Below, piece after piece: positions 40,108-50,498 of a DNA stretch of 64,000 nucleotides. Within the stretch, counting starts at the first letter, position 1. Every line of letters starts with the position of its first letter. Source of the stretch: Cheiracanthium punctorium (lineage: Eukaryota > Arthropoda > Arachnida > Araneae > Cheiracanthiidae); the NCBI GenBank assembly GCA_038373885.1, contig JAWZYV010011618.1, forward strand, positions 62,001-126,000, read 5' to 3'. Both the position numbers and the translations under genes were made by a program. The notes under the pieces were generated by a model, which ran no database searches, was not told the origin of the DNA, and saw nothing but the letters and a program-made list of their open reading frames with translations.

Positions 40108-40462
40108 TATCTGTCAATCCTCAAATATCGGTAGCGACGTTTGGTAAATATGTAGTTCTGAATTATCAAACAATCATTATTCCAGAGTTCGTCGTTAGTT
40201 GTATATATTTATTGCTCTTCTCGATTTTTTTAATAGTTTTGCACTCTAGCAAGTTTTTAAGTTCCCCCTAAATGATTTCCTCTTTTTAATCGGCTTTCTT
40301 AGTACATATTATTCTTAATGTATAACAGTTATTTACTAACCATATATAATTAAGGATGATACAGAAAGTATGCCATAGCAAAACGAGGATTCGCGATTCA
40401 AAAATTCTGCGGGATTTGCTTGTTTGTTTTGGCAAACCTAGACAAGGGATATCTACTAAGGG

Positions 40463-40570
40463 CGGTACCTTGGTTGGTCGACTTTTTAAAGAACATCTTA
40501 TGAAACCGACAAAAACTCCAGACTGATAGTCGCGCGGCCGCACTTCAAGCCGTCTACCATGTTCAGTGGC
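40463..40570 (-). repeat. SINE-like repeat, copy 1
   Basis: Shares with 45755-45907 the order CCTTGGT-GG--GACTTTTTAA, ACAAAAACTCC, GCGCGGCCGC and GTCTACCATGTTCAGTGG. The tRNA-like B box seen in the other copy is not preserved here. Confidence 0.5.
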
Positions 40571-41290
40571 TTTATCTTCTCAAATCGATCTGAAAATCGT
40601 GCGATTTGCAATGTTTTGCGAATACAGCAATTGAAACACGTTATGCTTTTGCCTAAAAAAGAGCATAATAATTAATGATATTTTGCTTTAGCAGTGTAGC
40701 GCTAGGGTTATTGGCACTCGGTGATGTCCTTTAGTTTTCCACCATATTATTTTGTAGTCTTGCCACCCGCCCCCCCCCCCCCTTTTTTTTTTTTATTACG
40801 CCATAGTTTTCATTGCATAAAAGTGGAGTACTTGCAGAACTTCGTAAATCATACTATTGACAACTTAAAAAATTCGAAATTATTCTGGAAGGTTTTTTAA
40901 TATATAATTTGTTTCAGTACTTCTGGCAACAGGATGTTAATTATTTTAAGCTGATTAAAAAATTTTGATAAATAAAATATTAATACTTTTAAATTTTCAG
41001 AAGATTAAAGCAAAGTTTAAGAAAGAAAATTTAGTGTATTTAACAGGGTTCGTTGATATATATCAGATATAAAGCGTGGGAATAAGTTTACGGATTAGGG
41101 CAGGAAAAGAAAAGATTTTTCTTTTATAGTATCCTTATTGTTTATTATTTTATCGAATTGTTTATTCCTTCTAAAGAAACTTGGGTGATTCCAAGAAATT
41201 TCATCCTCCTTTTTACCACAAAGATATCGCTGCTTGAGTAATCAATTTTAGAAGGGAGAATGACTTTCAGGATAATACTTTCCTTATCCA
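40571..41290. other. No gene or clear element
   Basis: AT-rich, with a C run followed by a T run at about 40769-40794. No supported feature. Confidence 0.4.
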
Positions 41291-42267
41291 AGCGATTGTT
41301 GAAAATGTAAAAGACTAGGGGCCAAGGCCTCCAGACTCGCTACGCTCGCTTTTCATATGAGGCATTCAGCCCCTAATCGGGCTTATTCGTAAAAAAGCTA
41401 CTTCATACTACAGTAGACCCCCTACCCCTCATAACACGGAAGATATTTTGTTATGGGAATCCGTGTTGTACGGGTCCTGAGATATACTCCACCTAGAGTG
41501 TGGACTCCGCTTATAATCGCTGGAAAAATTATTTGTACTCTTCAGAAACACAATGATATTTTGCCATTCAAAGGTTATACTAATTAGGAGCTAAAGCGTA
41601 ATAAAATAAGAACATATGTTTCAGCTGTATTTTTAATAATGTAAAACCTATTGGACACCTTGCGAATTTGCCACCCATGGCGATTTTTCATTATTTGGCG
41701 ACTTGCGTACATGTAAAGTTAATAAAAGCTACGGAACAGATAGGATAGCTTGCCACTCATGGCGACTGTTGAAAATGTAAGCGATTGTTGAAAATGTAAA
41801 AGACTAGGGGCCAAGCCCCCAGACTCGCTACGCTCGCTTTTCATATGAGGCATTCAGCCCCTAATCGGGCTTATTCGTAAAAAAGCTACTTCATACTACA
41901 GTAGACCCCCTACCCCTCATAACACGGAAGATATTTTGTTATGGGAATCCGTGTTGTACGGGTCCTGAGATATACTCCACCTAGAGTGTGGACTCCGCTT
42001 ATAATCGCTGGAAAAATTATTTGTACTCTTCAGAAACACAATGATATTTTGCCATTCAAAGGTTATACTAATTAGGAGCTAAAGCGTAATAAAATAAGAA
42101 CATATGTTTCAGCTGTATTTTTAATAATGTAAAACCTATTGGACACCTTGCGAATTTGCCACCCATGGCGATTTTTCATTATTTGGCGACTTGCGTACAT
42201 GTAAAGTTAATAAAAGCTACGGAACAGATAGGATAGCTTGCCACTCATGGCGACTTTTCATTATTTC
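41291..42267 (+). repeat. Near-identical tandem duplication, 2 copies of about 489 bp
   Basis: 41291-41779 and 41780-42267 are nearly identical. The visible differences are GGCCTCC versus GCCCCC near the start and divergence at the distal ends. The unit contains CAGTAGACCCCCTACCCCTC, an internal inverted segment around the CATAACACGGAAG/CCGTGTTGTACGG motifs, and the CTCGCTACGCTCGC motif. It has no ORF. Confidence 0.92.
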
Positions 42268-42716
42268 GCGATTGACACATGCTCACAACCTATAATTACT
42301 GTTCATTTAAGGTTACCGGAAAACCGTTATCCATATTTTCATTTACACAATCATTTGCAGATTGGCGTACTTAGCATCACGAATTGTACCATCTCGTCGC
42401 GTTAGCAAATATCCAAAGTGTACTATAACTGCTATAATGGCATAGTTAATGCCAAATATTTCTACTGGTAGCAAATAATCCAGCTGGACGAGAACCGGCT
42501 TTAAAATAATCTGCATTTTAATTATTTTTTGATTTTCAAGATATTAGTTATTCTGTTTTCGAAAAACGAATAATCGCTCATTCTAAACTCCTGTTGTCTA
42601 AGTGATGTCCTGTTGTCTATTTGAAAATTGTCAACTTTGTGTTACACATTTTGAGTTACTTATTTCATATAGTTCTTATTTTGGCGTAAAATGGGCGTAC
42701 TTCTAACTCATGTTTG

Positions 42717-42998
42717 TAAATTTCACGCGATTCTAGATACTTGGAAACGCTTTGCTGCTAAGGAATGAATGATTTTAAGCCAAATCTGGCAACCATTCGG
42801 TTTATTTTTTGTTTTTTTATTAATATCTTCTAAAATGATTCGATTTTCGAAATTTAACTTAGCTCATCAGGTTCCTCGGAATTTTTCGAATCTGTGGGCA
42901 CCTTAGTCGAAACTTAAATCCCCACGGTTTAGGAGGAAATAGGCCAAGAAGCTTTGACGGCGACAGCAGCCTTTACTTTTTTTTAGAATAGAGAGATA
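42717..42998 (+). repeat. Direct repeat D, copy 1
   Basis: About 285 bp is repeated in the same orientation at 43420-43705. Shared markers are AATTTCACGCGATTCTAGAT at the start, GAAACGCTTTG, and CTTTACTTTTTTTTAGAATA at the end. There are about 30 differences, so it is older than the tandem duplication upstream. Confidence 0.88.
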
Positions 42999-43419
42999 CC
43001 CAAATTAAATTTCATGCTGTTCTGGAAACTCGCTGGAAATCTTTTCGCAATCGAAAGATTTCGTTTTGTGTACACAGCTATTCTCATGTCCATGCAAACG
43101 ATTTATTTGTGAAAAAAAAAATGATAATAAACTGTGTAATCTGGAAAATCTCTTTTAAACGAATTTGAATCCCAATTGTATGACGTCATATTCACTTGAA
43201 AAGGGTAATTTTGTCACGCAAATGATTTACTTTTTTGATTCTCGGAAATAAAATGGTGCTGAAAATAGCGAAAAATCGCTTAAAAAGGAGGGAACGGGTG
43301 GATTTTCAGATTTTTAAAGAAGCGCAGATTGTTTTCTATATTTTTTTACATGATCATGAAAATTTTCAAGCGGATCGTGCAAACGGTGAAGAAGTTATTA
43401 GGCTTTTTGTGTTAACTTT

Positions 43420-43705
43420 GTAAATTTCACGCGATTCTAGATACTTGGAAACGCTTTGTTTCAAAGGAATGAATGATTTTATGCCAAATCTTGCAACCAT
43501 TCGGTTTATTTTTTCAGTTTTTTATTAATATCTTCTAAAATAATTCGATTTTCGAAATTTAAATCAGCTTAGCAGGTTCCTCGGAATTTTTGAATCTGTG
43601 GGTACCTTAGTCGAAACTCAAATCCCTACGGTTTAGGAGGAGATAGGTCCACAAGCTTTGACAGCGCCAGCGGCCTTTACTTTTTTTTAGAATAGAGAAA
43701 AACCT
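43420..43705 (+). repeat. Direct repeat D, copy 2
   Basis: See copy 1 at 42717-42998. The 420 bp between the copies is unrelated and has a 62-codon frame that I do not recognise. The arrangement could be LTR-like, but the ends lack TG...CA and no retroelement gene lies between them. Confidence 0.85.
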
Positions 43706-43864
43706 CTGTAAATTAAATGGAGCTAAGCTTAACAAATGCACAGATTTCACTTGGAATAGGTGAAATTCCCTATTAATGGAAGATGACACCTTACCAGGAG
43801 AATGATGGAATGACAATAGGGGAAATTTGGTGTAAATTTCCCCCTAATGGTTAACTGTTCTGAT

Positions 43865-44407
43865 TACATAGATGTTTTAGGACCCATTTCAAATGTACTT
43901 TATGAGGACCAAAGTGATCAATGCACTATGTGTTGCCATTTTTTTGCAAATTAAAGGAAAAATTAAAAGTATACGGCAGGAAAGATATGAGATCTCGGAC
44001 AGAAAAGAAATGGCTTTATCATCGGCACATTTAGCTGCATATATGTTGGACCACAGATATTGTGGGAAAAATTAAGTTAAGATGAAACCCACATAGCTTT
44101 TAATTTCATACGTTCGATTGATAAAGAAATTTTCCCTATGGCTATGAACTTTTTAGCCAAAAAGAGCCCTTTTCCAAGTTTTATGTTTGAAGATGAATTT
44201 CTAAATGTTGAACCTGTAGTTTGGTGGAACACTATCAAAATAAAGGACCATCTGAAAGACAAAACATTGCACCTAATTAGGCAGTTAGTTACTGTTAGTC
44301 CATCAACAGCTGGGCTAGAAAGGATATTTTCTAGCTTTGGATTAGTCCAGTCCAAACTACATCATCGCTTAGGGACTGAAAAAGCAGAGAACTTACTTTT
44401 TGTTTAA
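43865..44407 (+). pseudogene. hAT transposase C-terminal fragment
   Basis: The frames here give SSAHLAAYMLDHRYCGK, then NFIRSIDKEIFPMAMNFLAK, then VWWNTIKIKDHLKDKTLHL and VSPSTAGLERIFSSFGLVQS. The last block is the hAT C-terminal dimerisation domain with its SxxxERxFS core. Stops and a frameshift near 44075 break the upstream part. The fragment ends at a stop (44405-44407), and the neighbouring hAT relic is on the other strand, so this is a different element. Confidence 0.78.
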
Positions 44408-45519
44408 ATATTTTAATAAAAAGAAATAAAGGGAGAATTACATGTTATTTTATTCTGTCCTTCATTGGAAGCGTACCAAACGTGCAGCTTTTTCAATATA
44501 TCATGAGGGAAATTTTCTCTTTTGCTGAAGTACACCAGTTTCGATGGATTTAGAAGTTCAAAATACTGCAATTTTTCAAAACTTGCAAATCTAATTAACA
44601 TTTGGTTTTTAATGTTGTTGATAATTTTGAAGTAAAGTCTCCGACAATAATCCTTTTGTGTTTCACTATTTAATCTTCTTTTTTTTATTTGAATTAACTC
44701 TTCGTCTTCATTAACAGAAGACCACACTGTTTCAAAATGATCTCTTTCCTTTTGTAGTTGATTTTGAAATTCCGTAATTTTATTACTGCAGCATACCTGC
44801 CAACTTGTACGGTTTGGCCGTACAATGTACGGATTTTAGCTTAGTTGTACGGTTATACGGCCGCAAGGCAAAATTGTACGATTTTTTGGCAAAGTTTAGG
44901 CTAATGTGATTTTATTTACTACGGGCCGTCATCGGCTGGCTGCGTGGCCGGTGGTTGCCCGAGTAAAATTGCTAGTAGGGATGTTTCAAAATTTAGTGGT
45001 TTTGTGGAGTATTTTAAAATTTAAATCACCAATTGACGTTACGTCGAACGTAAAAACACTAGATCGTTTTATTTCCCATATATACGCTAACTCCCCCCTC
45101 CCCTACCTTTTCTGCCTTTTATGCTTCTTCTTCCACTGATACGCTGTGTTACTGTTAACCCGAGAGGGAAAATAGGAATTCCCTCCGATCTCCGATGCTG
45201 CGAAAGCTATGATTGGCTCACAGATTTTTTTTCTCCCTCCCACCCGCCGCTTGGCTTGTGACGTGTTAGGAGAAGTGGGATGGGAGCGTTCGTAATCGAT
45301 ATGCTGAGTGTCCATGCTTTGGCAAAGTTTGTTGCTGCGCATGCACGGAGGTGCATGCGTTCGGATTCGTTTAGATGGATGGATTCATTTAGAAATATCT
45401 CCCTCCCAATACCGCTTGGCTCCCATCCGTAAGCGCAAGCGCAAGAACAACCTTCAATCACAAACACGTGTTGATGAAATTGTCCAGTGTAGTTTGAAGT
45501 TGTGAAATATTAATTTGAA

Positions 45520-45669
45520 ATGTCGAAAATTAAACATAAACAATATAGTAAAGTTTTCCTTGATTCTTTTACAAAGGAATATCCTTGTATCGTCAAATCG
45601 CGAAGGGGATGCAATTTTGCTTTTTGCTCCGTGTATAGGACCGACATCAAAATTGCGTATCAAACATGA
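45520..45669 (+). pseudogene. hAT transposase N-terminus (BED-like)
   Basis: An ATG-started frame MSKIKHKQYSKVFLDSF, then KEYPCIVKSRRGCNFAFCSV, is similar in layout to the N-terminus in element 9348-10889 (…[11 protein letters not shown]…FAFCEVC). The second Cys of the C-x2-C pair has become Tyr (CSVY), so the finger is damaged. A stop follows at 45667-45669. Confidence 0.6.
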
Positions 45670-45754
45670 ATAATCTTGCAGACAAATAATTTTCAGTAGT
45701 TGTTGTTGTGTGTGATTATGGCAATGCTACACTAGGGCGATCAGCCAGGTGGGG

Positions 45755-45907
45755 TTGCCTTGGTAGGAGGACTTTCTAAGGGGTTCTAACGCGTATTCAC
45801 GTTACATCTGGAGAAAACCTACCAAAACTCCGGATCCACAGCCGCGCGATGGGACCCGAACCCGAGACCTTCACAATTCAGCCATCTACCATTTTCAGTG
45901 GCAGAAC
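45755..45907 (-). repeat. tRNA-derived SINE-like repeat, copy 2
   Basis: On the - strand the sequence contains TGGTAGATGGCTGAATTGTG, then GGTCTCGGGTTCGGGTCCC. GGTTCGGGTCC is a good RNA polymerase III B box. The non-tRNA part is shared with 40463-40570. It lies inside the 44792-49871 element. Confidence 0.55.
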
Positions 45908-46419
45908 CACTTGCATACCCTCCAACTGCTACGGATTATCCGTAGTTTATCCGGATAAGTAGCATGAACTATGGAGCTACGGATGGTACGAAAAAACTAC
46001 GGAATTGAGCAAATGTTTACTTTTTTTAGGGCATTATGCCTGCACGGAGGTGCGGTTTGCAACCCTAGCTGCTTTGTTGTGAGTCAACACTCCTGTGTGT
46101 CGGCGCCGATTGTGAAAGAAGGGAATTCAACATTCTCCCTCGGCGCCGGCAGCCGTGAGCGAACTTGTGTCGGCAAAAGTGTGGTGTGCGTGGGAGGGGG
46201 GGGGGATGCCGTTAGCTGCTCCTTCTCTTGTTACGTCACGTCTCTTCTCTCATTTCCCGCCACCCTATCTTGCTCCGTGCTGTGTTTGGATGTAAGCTTA
46301 GCTCTTTTGTGGAAGGAAAGTGCAGTGCACGTTGTTTTCTTTGTTCACATGGATCGTTTTTTAAAACGTGATAGTACTACTGATATTGAAAAAAACCTCT
46401 AATAATGATGTTGCAGGTG

Positions 46420-46982
46420 CAGGGTGTCTACCACTCTTGAAAGTCTGGTAAAAGCCGGGAAATTGGAAAATGGGTCCCGAAAGTCTGGAAAAAACCGGGA
46501 AATTGGATAATGGGTCCGGAAAATTCACCAAAAGAATCAATTTTTTTTCCGTGTCTTTGTTTTTTCTACACTTTCTCTCTAATTGTCAGACTGGAAACCG
46601 AAAGCAGCTGCGACGCATTTTTCGGACCGCGAAAGCATCAAGCGATGTGTTTGTATAAGGAGGGGAAAATGGGGGACTCATCAATCGTGACGTGAGGGTA
46701 AAAGACAAATTAGCTTACTTGGTAACTTATATCTTAGGACTGTGTTTCCAAGAACAGTTAGTTAATTCTATCAGAAAGTGCAACTACTTCTGTTTCTCAA
46801 TGGATGAAAGCTTAATCCTGTATACTTTAGTCAAAATTGATTTTAAAAAGTTGTACAAAATATGCAAATATAAAGACAAGCATTGTGCAATTTCCCTAAG
46901 TAAATGCATTGGTCAGGAATTTTTTTCCCGGGACCTCCCAAAAGTCAGGAAATTGACTTTCAGAAATTTGGTAGATACCCTG
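46420..46982. mobile_element. Small TIR element (CAGGGTGTCTACC termini)
   Basis: The left end CAGGGTGTCTACCAC and right end GGTAGATACCCTG are inverted (one mismatch), with repeated GAAAGTCTGG-AAA-CCGGGAAATTGG units behind the left end. No clear target duplication. Similar GTCAGGGAAA subterminal units occur in the P-like element at 22498-23728 and at 63565. Confidence 0.65.
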
Positions 46983-47014
46983 TGTTGAGAAAATCTCTAA
47001 AAAGCGGGAGGTTA

Positions 47015-47136
47015 CGACTACTTCAACTCATATATATGTATAGGTGTTTGTGATAAGGGAGTGATGAATATACATTTTGTATGGCAAAAAATTCCTCATG
47101 GGGGGATTATGACTCCCCTAACCCCCCCCCCCCGGC
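47015..47136 (+). repeat. Dispersed repeat, copy 2 (also at 22986-23106)
   Basis: See the copy at 22986-23106. Shared core TACATTTTGTATGGCAAAAA and the following ATTCCTCATGGGGGG, then a C run. Confidence 0.75.
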
Positions 47137-47172
47137 GATATCGCTTAAGTGCTATTGATGAGGTGAAGGCCA

Positions 47173-47400
47173 ATGTTGGAGGGTATGCACTTGTGCCATG
47201 GTGAGGCCAAATCATTTTCAGATATAGTTTATTTTTTAAATTTATTTCCAAATATGTACTCACATGAAGTATGTGGAAATGATGTTTGCAAGCCAGTAGA
47301 TGAAATCAGGGATGAGCTTCAATCTCAATTTTGCAAATTGATAATTTGGCCCGAGGAAGTTCAATCAGAAGAAAGAATGGGCTAAAAATTGAGATTGAGA
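47173..47400 (+). pseudogene. hAT transposase middle fragment
   Basis: The frame contains NDVCKPVDEIRDELQSQFCK and IIWPEEVQSEERMG, similar to the segment before the dimerisation domain in this group of hAT transposases. It is cut at 47401 by the next nested element, and homology resumes after 49424. Confidence 0.5.
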
Positions 47401-47401
47401 T

Positions 47402-49416
47402 TAGTGCTGTAAAAGTAACGACAAAATGAGTATCCGTATGTGTTTGTTACTTAGATGCTCGCTATTCGTTACTAAGTATTCGTTACTCGTTACTTTCGTT
47501 ACTACTAATAGAATCGGTCATAGGGTGTTATATGTGCCCCATAACAACACATCCGGGACAGTGTTGTTATGGGTATATGCCGCCCATACATAAACCCATA
47601 ACAAAACCTAACCAAAAAGAATTTTTTTTAGCAAAGTTGTACAAAGTTGTATTTAGAGCTTATTTTCTCTGATTTACAGATTGTTTTTATACACATTTAT
47701 GGTTTTATACAATGCTAAATTATCCGAATTACTGAATCCGAATTACTGAAATCTTCCAAAGACATATGCCATTCTTTTTTTTCTCAACCCCCCCTTTTTT
47801 AAATTCTGAACACTGGTTTAACCTGTTCACTCTTATCATAAAAAGTGTAAAGGAAAGCTTGTGACTCGTGTTTTTTTCTGGGAGCGGGTTCTTGAATACT
47901 GAGATCCAGGGATTGGGCCATATATATTAAATTCACAGGGCAGGGGATCTCAGTATGATATCAACTACTTTGCGTCTCTAAAAGCATAATATCTTTTTTA
48001 TTTGTGAGTTCTTATTTCATATCAAAAACTTCTTTTGCTGGACGATTTTTCGAAGTAAATTAAAAATTACCATATTTTAAATTAAAATTGTTTAATTCAG
48101 TGAGAATTATCTATTTTTAAGATATTTCCAGTTCTATTTCTGCACTTTTGGGATGAAAGGGGTTAGCCCCTTCTGTGGGTGCATATATGAGAGCATTCTT
48201 TAAACAAAAATTATCACTCCTTTCATACAGAAAGAATGGTTGCACCGGACTATGCGTATTCCATGAGTTCATGGAATAAAATGTACCATAAAATAGGGCA
48301 GATGGCCCCCTAAATGCCGACATTTTAGAAACATACTGAACTTTATTGAATTATTTTAATACCAGTGGCTTACGCAGGAGTGGGCATAGAAATCCCGGGT
48401 AGCTCCCAATTTTTTATATATTTTTTAAACAATTACTTAAAAAATGTGTTTAGGTTTCCATGCTAAATATTTTTTTTAGTTCCAAATAATATTTTAAATA
48501 ATAAAAATGTGTGAATTCGTTTACTTTATAAAAAAATATTTTTTTTTTAAAGGTGTATTTAAATAATTTGTTATTTATTACTCATATTTCGATTCTAGCT
48601 AAAAAAAAAAAAAAAAAAGTTAAGTTCGCAATCCTGCTTCGGAACCACCCTGAAAGAAAGAATTCTGATTGCACCACTATTTAGTACTAAAATGTTAGAA
48701 AGCCCGAAATTAGCACCCCTTACTAACATGCTTCTCTTATATGTATTGCTCCTCTACAATTATAAGAACACCCCCTTCCCCCCCTGCAAAAAAAATTTCA
48801 ACTGCGCATAAGAACGCACTATACACCGGATCCTATCCCCCCATTGTACGACCCATATCAATAGAGCAGCAGATAGTATATCCATCTCCATAACTGTAAC
48901 GAAACATACGGATTCTTCCAAACCTCATCAAAACGATACCATTCGGCTCGGCACAAACGAATTGCAACCAGAACATACTACTACTCAAATACCGAAACTG
49001 ATTTTTCCCTTCAAACAGCGAGAATCCATAATACTTCCGGTACCTAGTAACGGAACGGAACATACTATTACTCAAATACCGAAATTCATTTTCTCCCTCC
49101 GGCAGTCTTGTATTCGAAGTTCGAACCTGGTCGATCCGAAATGCACACTCAAAAGTCATTTTCCCCCTTGAAACCGCGATCCGATATCCAGTAACGCCAG
49201 TAACAAATAACAGAAGATATTAGTACTCGATTACTGGAACCTGTTTCCCCCTAGTTCGCCTCGCCTGGCAGTCTGTATTCGAAGTTCGAAGCTGCTCGAT
49301 CCGAAACAGCTTCGGATCGAGTAACGAGATCAACCGAAAAGTAACAATTCGTTACTTCGAGTCTGAGTGATTATCCGTATCTTAGTACCGAATACATGCG
49401 GTTTGCTTCAGCTCTA
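47402..49416. mobile_element. Non-autonomous hAT (TAGTGCTG termini, 8-bp duplication)
   Basis: A 2015-bp element with ends TAGTGCTG and CAGCTCTA (inverted with one mismatch), flanked by exact ATTGAGAT (47394-47401 and 49417-49424), which fits the nTnnnnAn hAT target preference. The left subterminal 150 bp is full of CGTTACT motifs. The right side has inverted TTCGAAGTTCGAA palindromes and two similar units at about 48963-49010 and 49058-49105. No transposase frame. Confidence 0.82.
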
Positions 49417-49424
49417 ATTGAGAT

Positions 49425-49710
49425 TGAGAAAATTAACAGCTGCTAGTGGGAAATTTAAATATGATCGAATGTTATGCTAAGCATATTGACTATACCACAC
49501 AGTAATGCTGCTTGTGAACGTTTGTTTAGCAGTGTTAAGAAAAATAGAACACTATTTCATAGTCTTTTGTCTAATGAAACTTTGGAAGACGTTTTAATTG
49601 CAAAAAGTAAACTCAAAGGCCATTGCTATGAGGAAGACTTTGATAAGGATTTTTTAAAAGCAGCCAAATCAGCTACTTATGAACATTTGTACTCTAAAGA
49701 TACCAAATAA
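49425..49710 (+). pseudogene. hAT transposase C-terminal dimerisation domain
   Basis: The frame from 49474 encodes MLSILTIPHSNAACERLFSS, then VKKNRTLFHSLLSNETLEDV. PHSNAxCERxFS is the conserved core of the hAT dimerisation domain and includes the third catalytic Glu. The frame ends at 49710. It belongs to the 44792-49871 element. Confidence 0.8.
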
Positions 49711-50498
49711 ATGCCCCTCCTTTCCTATATGTGCATATGTATTAAAAATAGTGTACTAAATCTGAATAGTAATTTTAAAAATTGTGTTTGATTGCATAGG
49801 CATATTTATTGCGTTACTGCGTGACACCGTGGTATTGTAAGATTTTCAAAAATTGCATGTTGGCAGGTATGCTGCAGTACAAAATATCGACATTTTTGCA
49901 CTGCAGTATGTCGAATAAGACATCTGAGAAAGCAAGTAGGTTAGATAAAACCTTTATTAAAAATATATTTTGTAGATTTTTAAGGAAACTGCAGAATCCT
50001 CTAGCTGTCATTGCAGCTAAATTATCAAAATCTCCTCTTTCACTAACGTGATCAAAAAACGCAATTAAAGCTTCTCTATTTTCACATACCGTGTGGACAA
50101 GCCTCGAGGTAAAATTCCATCTAGTACTGGCTAATGACGGCAGTTTTCTTGACATGAAAGTGGAACAGTTCGTGTATCCTCTTTGGAGAGTGTGAAAAAA
50201 ATGCGGTTAGTGATTTTAATCAGGAAAAAATGTTTTCAGTTCTCTATTGGATTCTAATGATTGCTGTAAAACTAAGTTCATTACATGAGCATAGCAGTGC
50301 GTAAACAAAGCTTTTGGGTATTTTTCCAGGACTTTGGTTTGGAGTCCATTGAGATGGCCGTTCATCACCGAAGATCCATCATATGTTTGTGCAATTAATT
50401 TATTTTCACACTTATATATATTGATGATTTCACAGACATGGTTGAAAAGAGCTGTTGCAGTTTTATTAGCGATCATATCGCGAAATCCAAGAAACCTT

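Larger units (their letters stand above)
38312..40193 (+). repeat. Repeat R copy 1, interrupted by a transposon
   Basis: 38312-38463 plus 40114-40193 together match the continuous 38845-39079 (repeat R copy 2). Shared markers are GCATTTCACTTAGGAGTTGG on the left side and CAATCATTATTCCAGAGTTC on the right. Confidence 0.85.
45914..47187 (+). mobile_element. hAT-like element with CATACCCTCC termini, 6-bp duplication
   Basis: A 1274-bp element with ends CATACCCTCCAAC and GTTGGAGGGTATG, flanked by exact CACTTG (45908-45913 and 47188-47193). It holds a transposase-start-like frame MDRFLKRDSTTDIEKN at about 46350-46398. Another element (46420-46982) and the repeat at 47015-47136 lie inside it. Subterminal CTACGGATTATCCGTAG is palindromic. 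Confidence 0.85.
44792..49871 (+). mobile_element. hAT-like element with CATACCTGCC termini, 6-bp duplication
   Basis: A 5080-bp element with ends CATACCTGCCAAC and GTTGGCAGGTATG, flanked by exact CTGCAG (44786-44791 and 49872-49877). It keeps fragments of its own transposase on the + strand: an N-terminal piece at 45520-45669, a middle piece near 47173-47385 and a C-terminal piece at 49474-49710. Two elements are inserted into it (45914-47187 and 47402-49416), and a SINE lies at 45755-45907. Subterminal GTACGG motifs repeat at 44812-44865. Confidence 0.88.

Noticed and set aside
41291..42267. CRISPR-like or satellite array
   Set aside because: Only two long adjacent units with no spacer structure; this is a tandem duplication in eukaryotic DNA.
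42717..43705. LTR retrotransposon
   Set aside because: The two direct repeats lack TG...CA ends, and no gag/pol, primer-binding site or duplication is visible.
45850..45907. Functional tRNA gene
   Set aside because: Only a B box is good. The acceptor stem does not close and the sequence continues as a SINE body shared with another locus.
45971..46402. 143-codon + strand frame with Cys/Val-rich sequence
   Set aside because: Most of it is transposon subterminal sequence. Only the last residues (MDRFLKRDSTTDIEKN, in another start) look like a transposase beginning.
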